DNA of 54,950 nt from Haemophilus_D parainfluenzae_AD (GTDB taxonomy: Bacteria; Pseudomonadota; Gammaproteobacteria; Enterobacterales; Pasteurellaceae): assembly GCF_001679325.1 (NCBI RefSeq), contig NZ_LZMX01000010.1; one strand, given 5' to 3'. This document shows, in pieces, positions 7,025 to 16,918 of this stretch. A program made the position numbers and the translations under genes. The notes under the pieces were generated by a model. That model worked only from the letters and a program-made list of their open reading frames with translations. It made no database searches and had not been told where the DNA came from. How positions within the stretch are numbered: the stretch's first letter is position 1; every line of letters starts with the position of its first letter.

Positions 7025-10000
7025 CTAAAATTCAAATTGATACAATAAATCAAAAACTTGGTTTGTACTGGAAACCGATTGGAAATAAAGTTGCGGCATT
7101 AAGCGGTAACGTAAAGTCACTTCGGCTAAGCCATCAAACAATCCTACACCGTATTTCACTTGTAAGCGTTTACCAATATTACCACTAACTTGCACTTTAG
7201 AGCTATCCCCAACACCGGCAGTGCCTAAGTTTAAGTCTTGAATACCAAAGGCTTCGCCAATACCGCTGACTACTTTACCACTTTTCGCCAAACCTAAGCC
7301 AAGTAATGCCGCACCGACAGAACCGCTAGAACCTGCTTCACCACTGTTTTCTAATGATCGACCGGTTAATAAATAGGAAAGCGCTTGGTCTTGAGGTTTA
7401 GCCGGGTCAGAGAAAATGGTGACTTGTGGGCTGGATGCCAGACCAATCACTTTTACCCCCGCGGTCACTTTACTGTCTTCCATCGCTTCTGGGTTACGAA
7501 TCGCTTCAATATTTAACATCGGTTGTGAAGGTAAACCAGAGAAGCTGATTTGTCCTTTACGAATTAATAAATCCTGTCCAAAAGAAGCATAACGACCATT
7601 TTTCAGGTTAATTTGACCGAATAATCCTAATTTGCCTTTATCCTGTTTCACAGAAAGTAAGCCATTCAAATTGGTTTTTAAACCATAGGCATCTAAATGC
7701 ACATCATCACCGATTTTAATTTTTAAATCAGATTGAATTTGCATGCCCGATTTAGTTTCTGAAGCAAATTGGCGATTAATGAGTTCTTCTTTACTTTTTC
7801 TTGGGCCATTTAAAATGACTTCATCTTCACTCACTGGTTCAGCATTGTCCGGTAAGCTTTCAATGGCAATTCTCGCCCATGGAATATCCACATTACCACT
7901 CAAATCTAAGAGTTTTGGTGAGGCTTTGACAACCACATTTGGGCTGACTTTTAATTTCGCCATGGATGGAATATCAACTTTGAAATTATCTGCTTGCGCT
8001 CTAACTTCTGCCGTCCAGTTATCCATGTGAGCCCAGTTAGCTTGTCCGTTGATGTTGAGTTTGCTATCAGGTGTTTGAACATGACCATTTAAGGTTGAAG
8101 AGGTGCCATTAAAGCGAATTGCGACTTGGCCATCAGTCACATCAAAAGGCAGGCTTTTCAGTTTTGTTTTCACATTTCGAATATCGAAATTGCCATTTAA
8201 TAATGGTTTTTCTAAATTACCACCAAAACTTAAGCGTGAGACCACTTCACCATCTAGGCTTTCCCCGCTAGAGAAAAGTTGATTGGCTAAAGATAAGCGT
8301 AAACCTCCAATGGTAAAGGTACCGCCTAATTGACGGCCTTTACTTAAATCATTAATTTTTAAGTCTGTGCCGATTCGACCTTGATTTTGAACGTTAATGT
8401 CAGATTTCAAGGTTAAATTGTTATTTTGAATATCAGCATTCACACTTAATTTAGGAATATCTAGCTTAAAGGTACGGTAGTCTAATTTTTGTGCTACACC
8501 AATGTTATTACCTTCCACTGCCACATTCAGTTGTAACGGTTTATCTGTGAACCATGCCACTTTACCTCGGCTTTGTAACTGGCCTTTGAGCGTGTCTTGT
8601 CCCATCAATTTATTCACTAAATCTAAATTGATGCGTTTAAGCTCAAAAGGGACTTCGCCGTTTTTCCCTGCCGTAAATTGTTGAGGGAAGCACAGATCTA
8701 AGTCTTGGTTAATCCAGCAGTGTGACCCAATGGTGGCTTGGATTTTTTTATTGTCATAAGTCACTGGAATGGTTTGATTCACTTTAAAATCACCGATAGG
8801 TGAGTTTAGGCTCACTTGACTTAAATTACCTTTCCATTGCTGAGAAGTGCGGTCAAAATTCCCCGAGATTTGTAAATCAGCTGCAACAGGTTCACCTTTT
8901 GATTTTAAGGTGAGCGTATGATGTTTTTCATCACCTGATGCATTCAAATCAATATTATGTAATTTGATGCTGTCACCATAACGGAAGCTTTCCGCTTTGA
9001 CGTTAAGTTCACCTTTCACTTGTGGTTCACTGACAACATTACCTTTAATTACGGCTTTAGATAAGTCTAATCCTTGGAAGTTCAAGCCTTGTGCCGTTAA
9101 ATCAGTATTAATGGTTGGCGCAGTAAGTTTCCCTAAAATCTGTGCTTTGCCGACTACGGAACCCGCTAAATCTTGCCACAGACCACGTAAACTTGGTGCG
9201 TTGATATCTAAATCTAGGTTTGATTTATCACCTAATGTACCTTTTGCCGCAATGCGGTTATCGCCATAGTTCAGCAATAAATCAGGAATATTTAATAAGG
9301 TTTCATGACTTAAAAAGACGCTACCTTTTAAGCTTAATGGACGAGAAGAGAGGCTACCGGTTAAATCCACGGTAGGCACATCCACTTTCCAATGATTGGA
9401 ATCTGCGGAACCTTGAGAGCTCACTTTGCCCGATAATACGGCTGGCATGGCAGGCACGTAAGGACGAATGTTCATTTTATTTAAATCAGCCGTCACATCC
9501 CATTGTGCGCTATCTTTCCAGTTTGAGGAACCTGTTAAACGTGCGGTACCATCTAGGGCAGCAAGTTTTAATTCGTTGATGGTGACTTCGTAGAGTTTAC
9601 CGTCTACATTTAAATCAACGTGAGTATGAGGGATATGATCCATACCCTCCACGCCACCAACAACCTCTGCGTGATAATTCAATAAATCGCCCGTGAGTTT
9701 AATATCAACATCGTTAATTTTGAGCGGTGCAAGGCTATCTGCAAAAGCGTATTGACCTTTTTTCGCTTTTAACTGCAGATTTAATGGCATTTTATCTTCG
9801 GCCAGTTTCACATCACCTGTTAAGGTGGCATCAAGCACACCCTGTGTGGTTAACGAAAGTGCGGTTGTTTTTTTCAAGGAACCCGATAAATTGAGATCAA
9901 CTTTGCTAGCAGGCAGAATAGTTTTGTCTTTTGATTTAAAGGCTTGGAGATCAGATTTTAATGTGAGATCAACCGGAAAATCTTCATTGAGCCGGAGTTG

Positions 10001-10918
10001 CCCTTGGCTCGAAAGTGTACCAAGAGAGCTGTCAATGTCGAGTTTTTGTAATTTCACTAAATGATCGGTGGCATCTGCTTGCAATTCCACTTTAGGCACA
10101 GTGATTTTTTGGATTTCTTTGCCTTTTTCATTGAGCGATTGATATTGCCAGTTTGTACCCAAAAAACTTGGAATGTGCATATCAAAAGGCAAGTTCACCG
10201 CATTTAAATTACCTAAAAAAGCCGGTGTGAGTGTTTGCTCAATTTGCGCCCAATCAACGGGTTTAGCGGGTTCTTTTTTCTTAGGTTGAGGTGTATTCGG
10301 TTGAGTTTGGGAGACAGTTGAGAAAAGCACGTCTGAAAGCGTGGTGGGCTCAAGGGTAAGGCCAGATTCATTGTTTAAACTGATCGCACTTTGAAAAGAC
10401 GAAAACGTAATATTGCTTTGATCGAGTTTCATATCAAAGTCAGTAATCGCCACATTTTTCACTTGCACAGAAACCGGTAAATGGATTTTTTCCATTGGAC
10501 CACTTTCCGTTTGTTTCTCTTCAGAAGGTGGCATGACACTGGTATCAATGGCAATTTTCGGCTGCGTTAAGCTGAGATCATCAACAATAATATCACCCGA
10601 AAGTAAACGAGCTAAATTCAGTTGTAATCGCGTTTTAGGGAGTGCCACATCTACGCCGGTTGTTTGAAAACGTAAATTTTCTAAGACTAAACCATCTTGT
10701 AAGCCACCGCTGACTTGCTCAATAGATAAGCTATCGAGCATTTTATCGGCGAGTTGAATAAGTGCACGTTGTCCACTATCAAAAGAAAGCGCTGTGACTA
10801 AGCCTAAAACAGGGACAAAAATGACCGCACTTCCGACACATAAAATTTTACGGCAGGTCTTTTTCTTTTTAACGGGTTGTGTGGTTTGGTTATCTGGTTG
10901 TTTTTCTTGTTCAGACAT
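7025..10918 (-). CDS. tamB: Translocation and assembly module subunit TamB
   Basis: TamB is an inner-membrane-anchored, periplasm-spanning AsmA-like protein that works with TamA in outer-membrane protein insertion and lipid transport. The protein is about 1297 residues: a basic start (PVKKKKTCRK), one membrane anchor (ILCVGSAVIFVPVLGLVTALSF), then over a thousand residues of beta-rich repeats, and the C-terminal DUF490 domain ending in a beta-barrel-like YFQSVSSTNQVFDLLYQFEF. The frame opens at ATG 10924, but the TTAGGG ribosome site fits the second ATG at 10918 (7-base spacing) and leaves only one base before the first. tamA ends 9 bases upstream of the chosen start. Confidence 0.95.
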   Translation of the reverse strand: MSEQEKQPDNQTTQPVKKKKTCRKILCVGSAVIFVPVLGLVTALSFDSGQRALIQLADKMLDSLSIEQVSGGLQDGLVLENLRFQTTGVDVALPKTRLQLNLARLLSGDIIVDDLSLTQPKIAIDTSVMPPSEEKQTESGPMEKIHLPVSVQVKNVAITDFDMKLDQSNITFSSFQSAISLNNESGLTLEPTTLSDVLFSTVSQTQPNTPQPKKKEPAKPVDWAQIEQTLTPAFLGNLNAVNLPFDMHIPSFLGTNWQYQSLNEKGKEIQKITVPKVELQADATDHLVKLQKLDIDSSLGTLSSQGQLRLNEDFPVDLTLKSDLQAFKSKDKTILPASKVDLNLSGSLKKTTALSLTTQGVLDATLTGDVKLAEDKMPLNLQLKAKKGQYAFADSLAPLKINDVDIKLTGDLLNYHAEVVGGVEGMDHIPHTHVDLNVDGKLYEVTINELKLAALDGTARLTGSSNWKDSAQWDVTADLNKMNIRPYVPAMPAVLSGKVSSQGSADSNHWKVDVPTVDLTGSLSSRPLSLKGSVFLSHETLLNIPDLLLNYGDNRIAAKGTLGDKSNLDLDINAPSLRGLWQDLAGSVVGKAQILGKLTAPTINTDLTAQGLNFQGLDLSKAVIKGNVVSEPQVKGELNVKAESFRYGDSIKLHNIDLNASGDEKHHTLTLKSKGEPVAADLQISGNFDRTSQQWKGNLSQVSLNSPIGDFKVNQTIPVTYDNKKIQATIGSHCWINQDLDLCFPQQFTAGKNGEVPFELKRINLDLVNKLMGQDTLKGQLQSRGKVAWFTDKPLQLNVAVEGNNIGVAQKLDYRTFKLDIPKLSVNADIQNNNLTLKSDINVQNQGRIGTDLKINDLSKGRQLGGTFTIGGLRLSLANQLFSSGESLDGEVVSRLSFGGNLEKPLLNGNFDIRNVKTKLKSLPFDVTDGQVAIRFNGTSSTLNGHVQTPDSKLNINGQANWAHMDNWTAEVRAQADNFKVDIPSMAKLKVSPNVVVKASPKLLDLSGNVDIPWARIAIESLPDNAEPVSEDEVILNGPRKSKEELINRQFASETKSGMQIQSDLKIKIGDDVHLDAYGLKTNLNGLLSVKQDKGKLGLFGQINLKNGRYASFGQDLLIRKGQISFSGLPSQPMLNIEAIRNPEAMEDSKVTAGVKVIGLASSPQVTIFSDPAKPQDQALSYLLTGRSLENSGEAGSSGSVGAALLGLGLAKSGKVVSGIGEAFGIQDLNLGTAGVGDSSKVQVSGNIGKRLQVKYGVGLFDGLAEVTLRYRLMPQLYFQSVSSTNQVFDLLYQFEF

Positions 10919-10927
10919 AGTCATACC

Positions 10928-12664
10928 CTAAATTTCAGCCCCTAAGCCAATGTAAAATTGAATGTTTTTGCTGTTATCTTTATCTCGAATTGGCGTTGCA
11001 ATATCAAATTTGATGGCGCCAACTGGCGATGCCCAACGTACACCGAAACCTGCGCCGTAGCGTAACTCATTTGCTTTGTAAGCATCTGCGGCTAAGCCTG
11101 TATCCGCAAATACTGCTCCCCACCAATTTGGGTAAACTTGATATTGATATTCAAGGCTACCTGTTACTAAGCGAGAGCCGCCGACTAATTTTCCATCTTT
11201 ATTTTTCGGTGAGATTTTCTTGTAGCCATAACCTCGCACACTGCGATCGCCCCCCGCAAAGAAACGTAATGCCGGTGGAATTTTACGAATATCCGCGGTA
11301 TTTAAATAACCAATTTCTGCACGGGTAATAAAACGGTGATTTTCGGCATAAGTACGAATCCACGCTGTGGAAGCTTGAATTTTAAAGAAATTGGCTTCTG
11401 ACATCCAAAGCTTATTCCCTAAATCAACCGTGATTTTTTGGGTATCTCCCCATGTTGGGAATTGGCCACCTCTTAAACGGGTACGGTTAAAGCCCCCAGT
11501 TGGATAAACCAGGAAGGTTTTATCGGTGAAATCAGCTTGTGTGTAGCTGTCATAACGGACACGAAGACCCGCAAAATATTGCCAACCCTCGCTATTATTC
11601 CAATAGCGTAATGCAGCGAAAGTGAGGGCTTTGGTATCCGTATCGTTTTTATTTTCTTTTTCATAACCGGTTGAAAATTCATAATAATAATTTAATGGAT
11701 TTTTCAACAATGGCATTTTATAGGTGGCTTCAAAGTTTTGTTTTGGTGCAGAGACGTAAAGATTTGTACGGAAACTATGGCCTCGGCTATTGATCCAAGG
11801 TTTTGTCCAACCAATTTGGACATGAGGGCCTGTATCTGTAGCAAAACCAATCCCAAGTTCCATTGAGTTTTTCTTACGTGGATAAAGTAACAGTTCGATA
11901 TCCACTAATTTTTCTTCTTCGCGGACATGAGGCTGTAAAAGCACTGAGCTAAACCAGTTGGTGGAAGAAAAATTATTGGTTAATTCAGATAAATCGCTGA
12001 CTAAATAAGGATTGCCCGATTTGATGTTGAGCATATTTTGCAAATAGTCTTCGCGAATTTGGGAATGGTTGAAGGTGATATTGCCATAATGATAACGCAC
12101 GCCACTATCAAACAGCATTCGCCACCATGCTTCATGAGTTTCTGGGCTGATTTCTAAGCGAGAAATTTGGAATTTTCCATCAAGATAGCCACGAGCAAGG
12201 GCAAGATTTGAAATACTACTTTTATAATCATCGTATTTTTGATGCTCGACTAACTCGCCTTGTTTTGGCAAGTTTTTACGGAGTGCCGTGAAGTTTTCAT
12301 CTTCTGCTGCTTCGCCTGTAATTTCAACGTCTGTTCCAGCAATTTTACTTGGCTCACCCGGGGTGACATTCGCAATAAGTAAATCTCGTTGACCTTTGCG
12401 TTTTTTTAATTCAAAGGCCACGGAAGAACCATAATAACCGAAGACTCGAAGGCCTTTATCAACAGCATTTGAAACTAATTGTTTATAACGATCTGAGCCG
12501 TCCATCTCACCTTTATCAATGAGTTTGACATTCATGTCAGTGTTGCGAATAGCACGTTCACCCTTGATCCCGCGGATCTCAATATCCACGGTTTGTTCTG
12601 CAAGGGCTGAAAAACTCATCCATCCAAGCAAAAGTGCGGTTATTTTTAACGAAATTTTTTTCAT
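10928..12664 (-). CDS. tamA: Translocation and assembly module subunit TamA (Omp85 family)
   Basis: TamA is an outer-membrane Omp85 barrel with three periplasmic POTRA domains that helps insert a subset of outer-membrane proteins, including autotransporters. The 578-residue protein has a signal peptide (MKKISLKIT to ALA), the POTRA region to about residue 270, then the 16-strand barrel with the lid-lock motif SVRGYGYKKISP and a final strand ending in I. The operon runs tamA-tamB-ppx on the minus strand. The ribosome site before its ATG is weak. A uptake signal lies in the signal-peptide coding region (about 12632). Confidence 0.95.
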   Translation of the reverse strand: MKKISLKITALLLGWMSFSALAEQTVDIEIRGIKGERAIRNTDMNVKLIDKGEMDGSDRYKQLVSNAVDKGLRVFGYYGSSVAFELKKRKGQRDLLIANVTPGEPSKIAGTDVEITGEAAEDENFTALRKNLPKQGELVEHQKYDDYKSSISNLALARGYLDGKFQISRLEISPETHEAWWRMLFDSGVRYHYGNITFNHSQIREDYLQNMLNIKSGNPYLVSDLSELTNNFSSTNWFSSVLLQPHVREEEKLVDIELLLYPRKKNSMELGIGFATDTGPHVQIGWTKPWINSRGHSFRTNLYVSAPKQNFEATYKMPLLKNPLNYYYEFSTGYEKENKNDTDTKALTFAALRYWNNSEGWQYFAGLRVRYDSYTQADFTDKTFLVYPTGGFNRTRLRGGQFPTWGDTQKITVDLGNKLWMSEANFFKIQASTAWIRTYAENHRFITRAEIGYLNTADIRKIPPALRFFAGGDRSVRGYGYKKISPKNKDGKLVGGSRLVTGSLEYQYQVYPNWWGAVFADTGLAADAYKANELRYGAGFGVRWASPVGAIKFDIATPIRDKDNSKNIQFYIGLGAEI

Positions 12665-12851
12665 TTTGTTACAAGCTAAACTTTAAGAAGATCCACATCA
12701 AACCGCCTTAGTTTACCCACAAAATAAAGGGATTACCAACGCAATTATAGATGGAATTTGAAATTTTTATGTGCGTGTGAGCGTTAATACGACAATGCGA
12801 TCAAAGAAAGAGTTTCCTGAGATCTGAAAAAATAACGGTTTTTCTATTTAT

Positions 12852-13286
12852 TCATACAGTTAACCAAAATGTAACTGGGCCATCATTGGTGAGGCTCACT
12901 TGCATATCTGCTGCAAATTGTCCGTTAGCAACGGTCACTTTTTCTGTACATTTTTGCGAAAAATATTCATATAATTCTTTAGCTAATGCTGGTGCGGCAC
13001 CTTTTGAGAAACTTGGTCGTAGCCCTTTTTGTGTGTCTGCAGCTAAAGTAAATTGGGATACCACAAGCACTTCGCCACCGATTTGTTGCACGTTTAAATT
13101 CATTTTGTCATTTTCATCACTGAAAATACGGTAATTTAACACTTTCTCAGCGAGCTTATCTGCTTTGGCTTGGTCGTCTTCTTTTTCCACGCCTAATAAA
13201 ACCAATAATCCCTTGCTGATTTGTCCCACAATTTGACCTTCAACTTCCACTTTAGCCTGAGTCACACGCTGGATTAATGCAATCAT
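12852..13286 (-). CDS. dtd: D-aminoacyl-tRNA deacylase
   Basis: Dtd removes D-amino acids (and glycine from tRNA-Ala) from mischarged tRNA. The 144-residue protein has the family's MIALIQRVTQAKVEVEG start, the active-site SQFTLAADTQKG and the Gly-Pro motif NDGPVTF near the C-terminus. The open frame extends upstream to 13460, but that part has no family similarity and lies inside yihY; the correct ATG at 13286 overlaps the yihY stop by 4 bases (ATGA), showing translational coupling. Confidence 0.95.
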   Translation of the reverse strand: MIALIQRVTQAKVEVEGQIVGQISKGLLVLLGVEKEDDQAKADKLAEKVLNYRIFSDENDKMNLNVQQIGGEVLVVSQFTLAADTQKGLRPSFSKGAAPALAKELYEYFSQKCTEKVTVANGQFAADMQVSLTNDGPVTFWLTV

Positions 13287-14107
13287 TTTACTTCCTCTAA
13301 ATTTGTTTGATTCATTGACTGCACTTCTGCAAGCACTGCAGCTAATTGTGCACCGAATAACACCACCGTCCAGCTGATTTGAATCCACAATAACATGATC
13401 GGCAGTGTTGCCATGGCGCCATAAATTAATTGATAAGATGGGAAGGTGGTGATGTACCAAGTAAAGGCTTGTTTCCCTAAAGTAAAGAAAATTGCCGCAA
13501 TTAATGCGCCTGCTGCGGAGTGTTTGATGCTCACTTTCTTATTTGGCACGACCATATAAATGAGCGTGAAAATAAACCAAGTAGAAAGAAATGGCACAAA
13601 GCTGAGGAGTTTTAAGCCAAAAGAGAGCGTTTCAGATTGCTCGAACATGGCTTTAACATAGGAACTTGCCGCAATGCTAGTACCGATTAAAAGCGGGCCG
13701 AGCGTTAAAATGAGCCAATAAATAGCAAATGACGTAAAAATCGGGCGATTACTAGTGTCTTGCCAAATACCATTGAGTGTACGGTCGATGGAGTTAATGA
13801 GCATCAATGCCACTAAAATCAAACTCACAATCCCCACGGCACTCATTTGCTTGGAGTTACGGACGAATTCATCAATATATTGTCCCACAACATCACTCGC
13901 GGAAGGCGCGAAATTGGTGAAGATGAATTCTTTCAATGCACCGGTTACTTCGTTAAAAACGGGAAAAGCAGAGAAAATTGAAAACACCACCATAATTAAT
14001 GGCACGATAGCGAGCATGGTGCTGTAGGTGAGTGAACCGGCAGCTTGCGTTAATTTATTTTCTTGAGAACGCTGCCAGAATAATGCGAAAAAAGACGTTA
14101 AGGTCAT
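13283..14107 (-). CDS. yihY: YihY family inner-membrane protein (formerly called ribonuclease BN)
   Basis: A 274-residue membrane protein with six hydrophobic segments (for example SLTYSTMLAIVPLIMVVFSIF, ILVALMLINSID and LPIMLLWIQISWTVVLFGAQLAAVLAE). The family was once named RNase BN (Rbn), but that activity belongs to a different gene; its real function is not settled. The open frame begins at a TTG at 14128, yet ATG 14107 has GGAGG upstream and overlaps the ychJ stop by one base (TAATG), so I use it. It is coupled to ychJ before it and to dtd after it. Confidence 0.9.
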   Translation of the reverse strand: MTLTSFFALFWQRSQENKLTQAAGSLTYSTMLAIVPLIMVVFSIFSAFPVFNEVTGALKEFIFTNFAPSASDVVGQYIDEFVRNSKQMSAVGIVSLILVALMLINSIDRTLNGIWQDTSNRPIFTSFAIYWLILTLGPLLIGTSIAASSYVKAMFEQSETLSFGLKLLSFVPFLSTWFIFTLIYMVVPNKKVSIKHSAAGALIAAIFFTLGKQAFTWYITTFPSYQLIYGAMATLPIMLLWIQISWTVVLFGAQLAAVLAEVQSMNQTNLEEVK

Positions 14108-14580
14108 TAGAGCAAGCCTCCGCAACAATGTTTAAATTTCTTCCCTGAGCCACAAACACAAGGCTGTTTATTGCTTGGGAGCGGTACAGTGGGATCAACA
14201 AAATACCAACGACCATCAATTTTTACAAAAAGAGAATATTCGTGATGCACTTGCGGCTGTTCGTTGCCTTGAAAATGTGCTTTAAATTCAACCGCACTTT
14301 GTGTTTTGGTTAAGGTTTCTGCTTTGACAATATCTAAACCGAGCCATTGCGTTTCATCAGCCCAATCTTGCAGGGCTTTTTCATCTAATAACGTTTGTTG
14401 GCTTGGCACAGTGGTTTGCACGATATAAGGAATCTTTTTAAGCACAAACGCTGAATAGCGGGAGCGCATAAGTTGTTCCGCGGTTTCTGGAAACATGTTG
14501 CCTGAATGAAAGCGTCCGCAACAATCTTCATAAGAAAGCGAAGATTGGCACGGACAAAGTGCGGTCGTTTTAGCCGACAT
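14107..14580 (-). CDS. ychJ: YchJ family SEC-C motif protein
   Basis: A 157-residue cytoplasmic protein with two zinc-binding SEC-C type clusters: an N-terminal CPCQSSLSYEDCCG and a C-terminal CVCGSGKKFKHCCGG, with an NTF2-like middle (residues 30-130, including AEQLMRSRYSAFV and HEYSLFVKIDGRWYFVD). The biochemical role of YchJ is unknown; SEC-C motifs are metal sites found at the end of SecA. It lies in a tight minus-strand run yiiM-ychJ-yihY-dtd with gaps or overlaps of one to four bases. Confidence 0.9.
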   Translation of the reverse strand: MSAKTTALCPCQSSLSYEDCCGRFHSGNMFPETAEQLMRSRYSAFVLKKIPYIVQTTVPSQQTLLDEKALQDWADETQWLGLDIVKAETLTKTQSAVEFKAHFQGNEQPQVHHEYSLFVKIDGRWYFVDPTVPLPSNKQPCVCGSGKKFKHCCGGLL

Positions 14581-14581
14581 T

Positions 14582-15247
14582 TTAGGCTGCCTTTTGTAAA
14601 TTACGTAATTGTGAGTTAACAGAACGTTTAAACGCTGGCGCTAATTCCTCAATGGCTAAGGCTTCTTCTAGTTCTGCAATGCTTGAAGGAGCTGAAAGTA
14701 GTGTGTTTAAACGACGAATTGTCCATTCTGGATAAGGACGATGTTGCAAAATAAGTTCATCGCCTTGATGAATTTCACCTTCTTCAATCACGCGCACATA
14801 CCAACCTGTCCAGCCAGACTGACGGATCATCTCTCTTGTATTATCATTCTTGGTATTATGAGATAAACGTTCGCAAGGTTTACGTGGTTGAGACACTTCT
14901 AAAAGAGTAGAACCAATTTTGTAACGATCGCCTATGCAGACATTATCTTCATGTAAGCCTGATACAACAAAGTTTTCACCATAAATCGCGCTACCGTGAA
15001 AATCAAACTTTTCACCAAGTAGCGCGTTTAAAGCGTCGAAAGACACATCAGACATAAAAAACAAGGCTTTATCGACACCACCGTGATGGGCTTTTAAACC
15101 CACATCGTTACCTTCTGCACCCAGCGTGTGCACTTTTACCATCTGTACCGGTTTTTTACGGATAGCACTTTCATATGAGCTACCATCAGGGAATGTTAAG
15201 GTTTCTATCAATCCTGTTTTAATAATAAGAATTTTTGCGTTTGACAT
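14582..15247 (-). CDS. yiiM: YiiM family MOSC-domain protein
   Basis: A 221-residue MOSC-domain protein. E. coli YiiM binds molybdenum cofactor and reduces N-hydroxylated compounds such as 6-hydroxylaminopurine. The MOSC core is clear: GNDVGLKAHHGGVDKALFF, the SAIYGENFVV segment and the cofactor Cys in SQPRKPCERLSHN. A C-terminal 3-alpha-type helical domain follows (WTIRRLNTLL, ELAPAFKRSVNSQLRNL). It is the first gene of the yiiM-ychJ-yihY-dtd run and is divergent from yjgR, with a shared 122-base intergenic region holding an uptake signal. Confidence 0.92.
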   Translation of the reverse strand: MSNAKILIIKTGLIETLTFPDGSSYESAIRKKPVQMVKVHTLGAEGNDVGLKAHHGGVDKALFFMSDVSFDALNALLGEKFDFHGSAIYGENFVVSGLHEDNVCIGDRYKIGSTLLEVSQPRKPCERLSHNTKNDNTREMIRQSGWTGWYVRVIEEGEIHQGDELILQHRPYPEWTIRRLNTLLSAPSSIAELEEALAIEELAPAFKRSVNSQLRNLQKAA

Positions 15248-15369
15248 CTATTTTTCCTGCTTTGAGTTAGTTTTGAGAAATTATACCGTAAAATCACTTA
15301 AATTTTGACCGCACTTCGTTTTTTCCTTATTATTCGTTTAAATAAAACCAACAAAACAAAGGAATCTTT

Positions 15370-16869
15370 ATGCAATATTCTCTCGCGCGTACCGAACAAG
15401 GTCAAACCCTTGGTATTACCGCAAAAATGGCAAACCGTCATGGTCTGATCGCCGGGGCGACAGGGACGGGGAAAACCGTAACATTACGTAAAATGGCGGA
15501 AGCGTTCAGTGATGATGGCGTGCCGGTCTTTTTAGTTGATGTAAAAGGCGATTTGTCCGGTTTAGTCAAAGCTGGCACATTCAGTGGTAAAGTGGCGGAA
15601 CGCATTGAGCAATTTGATTTAGGTGGCGAGAGTTATTTAAATGGCTATCCTGTGTCATTTTGGGATGTATTCGGTGAAACCGGTATTCCGCTTCGTACCA
15701 CGATTTCTGAAATGGGACCATTATTACTTTCCCGTTTATTAAATTTAAACGCAACCCAAGAAGGCTTATTAAACCTCGTATTCCGTGTGGCAGATGACAA
15801 AGGCTTGTTACTCATCGACTTAAAAGATTTACGTGCAATGCTTAAATTTGTAGCAGAGAACGCTAAATCGTTCCAAGTAGAATATGGCAATGTATCAGCT
15901 GCAAGTGTGGGCGCGATTCAACGTGCCTTACTGACACTTGAAAATGAAGGAGCGGCCAATCTTTTTGGTGAACCTGCATTAAATCTTGAAGATTGGTTAC
16001 AAACCCGTGATGGTCGTGGTGTGATCAATGTTTTAAATTCTGAAAAATTAATTAATTCCCCAAGAATGTATAGTGCATTCTTGCTTTGGTTGATGTCTGA
16101 ATTATTTGAACAATTACCAGAAGTAGGTGATCCAGAGAAACCAAAATTTGTGATGTTCTTCGATGAAGCACACTTACTCTTTGATGGCGCACCGAGTGTG
16201 TTGGTGGATAAAGTGGAACAAGTGGTTCGCTTGATTCGTTCTAAAGGGGTGGGAATTTATTTTGTAACCCAAAATCCATTAGATTTACCGGATACCGTGT
16301 TAGGGCAATTGGGTAACCGTGTCCAACATGCGTTACGTGCTTTTACGCCACGTGATCAAAAAGCAGTGAAATCTGCGGCAGAAACATTCCGCTCAAATCC
16401 AGCAGTTAATGTGGTTGAAACCATTTCAACTTTAGGTGTGGGTCAAGCATTGATTTCATTCTTAGATGAAAAAGGGATGCCAACGCCAGTTGAAGTGGCG
16501 TATGTTTACCCGCCGAAAAGCCAACTTGCCCCGATTACTGAAGAAGAGCGAGCGGCTTGGGTGAAAGACGATGATCTTTATGCATTCTATAAAGATTACG
16601 TGGATAATGAATCCGCTTTTGAAGTATTGAATGCGCAAGCGGATTTAGCCGCAGTGCAACAAAAACAAGCCGAACAAGCGCAGCAAGAGGAAGAAAGCGG
16701 TTTATTCGGTAGCTTAAGCCGTATGATTTTTGGAACACAAAAACGTGGAGATAAACTTTCTCCGACAGAACAAATTGTGAATAGCGTGGCAAAATCAGTC
16801 GGCCGAAATATTCGTAATGAAGTGACCAAACAAATCATGCGTGGTATTTTAGGCGCATTGAAAAAATAA
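15370..16869 (+). CDS. yjgR: YjgR/DUF853 family HerA-like ATPase
   Basis: A 499-residue P-loop ATPase of the HerA/FtsK-like group (DUF853, helicase HerA-like C-terminal). Walker A is GATGTGKT at residues 29-36, and Walker B is the hydrophobic run ending in FFDEAH; the arginine-finger region follows (GNRVQHALRAFTPRDQKA). The C-terminal 90 residues are Gln/Glu-rich and then basic. E. coli YjgR has no firmly assigned role; HerA relatives pump DNA. It is monocistronic or loosely linked to udp, 49 bases downstream with its own ribosome site. Confidence 0.88.
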   Translation: MQYSLARTEQGQTLGITAKMANRHGLIAGATGTGKTVTLRKMAEAFSDDGVPVFLVDVKGDLSGLVKAGTFSGKVAERIEQFDLGGESYLNGYPVSFWDVFGETGIPLRTTISEMGPLLLSRLLNLNATQEGLLNLVFRVADDKGLLLIDLKDLRAMLKFVAENAKSFQVEYGNVSAASVGAIQRALLTLENEGAANLFGEPALNLEDWLQTRDGRGVINVLNSEKLINSPRMYSAFLLWLMSELFEQLPEVGDPEKPKFVMFFDEAHLLFDGAPSVLVDKVEQVVRLIRSKGVGIYFVTQNPLDLPDTVLGQLGNRVQHALRAFTPRDQKAVKSAAETFRSNPAVNVVETISTLGVGQALISFLDEKGMPTPVEVAYVYPPKSQLAPITEEERAAWVKDDDLYAFYKDYVDNESAFEVLNAQADLAAVQQKQAEQAQQEEESGLFGSLSRMIFGTQKRGDKLSPTEQIVNSVAKSVGRNIRNEVTKQIMRGILGALKK

Positions 16870-16918
16870 CGAAAATTTGACCGCACTTTGCGGCAAGAAT
16901 GATAAAAAGGAGATTATT

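Noticed and set aside
13287..13460. N-terminal extension of dtd
   Set aside because: It lies inside yihY in another frame and has no family similarity. ATG 13286 with the 4-base overlap fits better.
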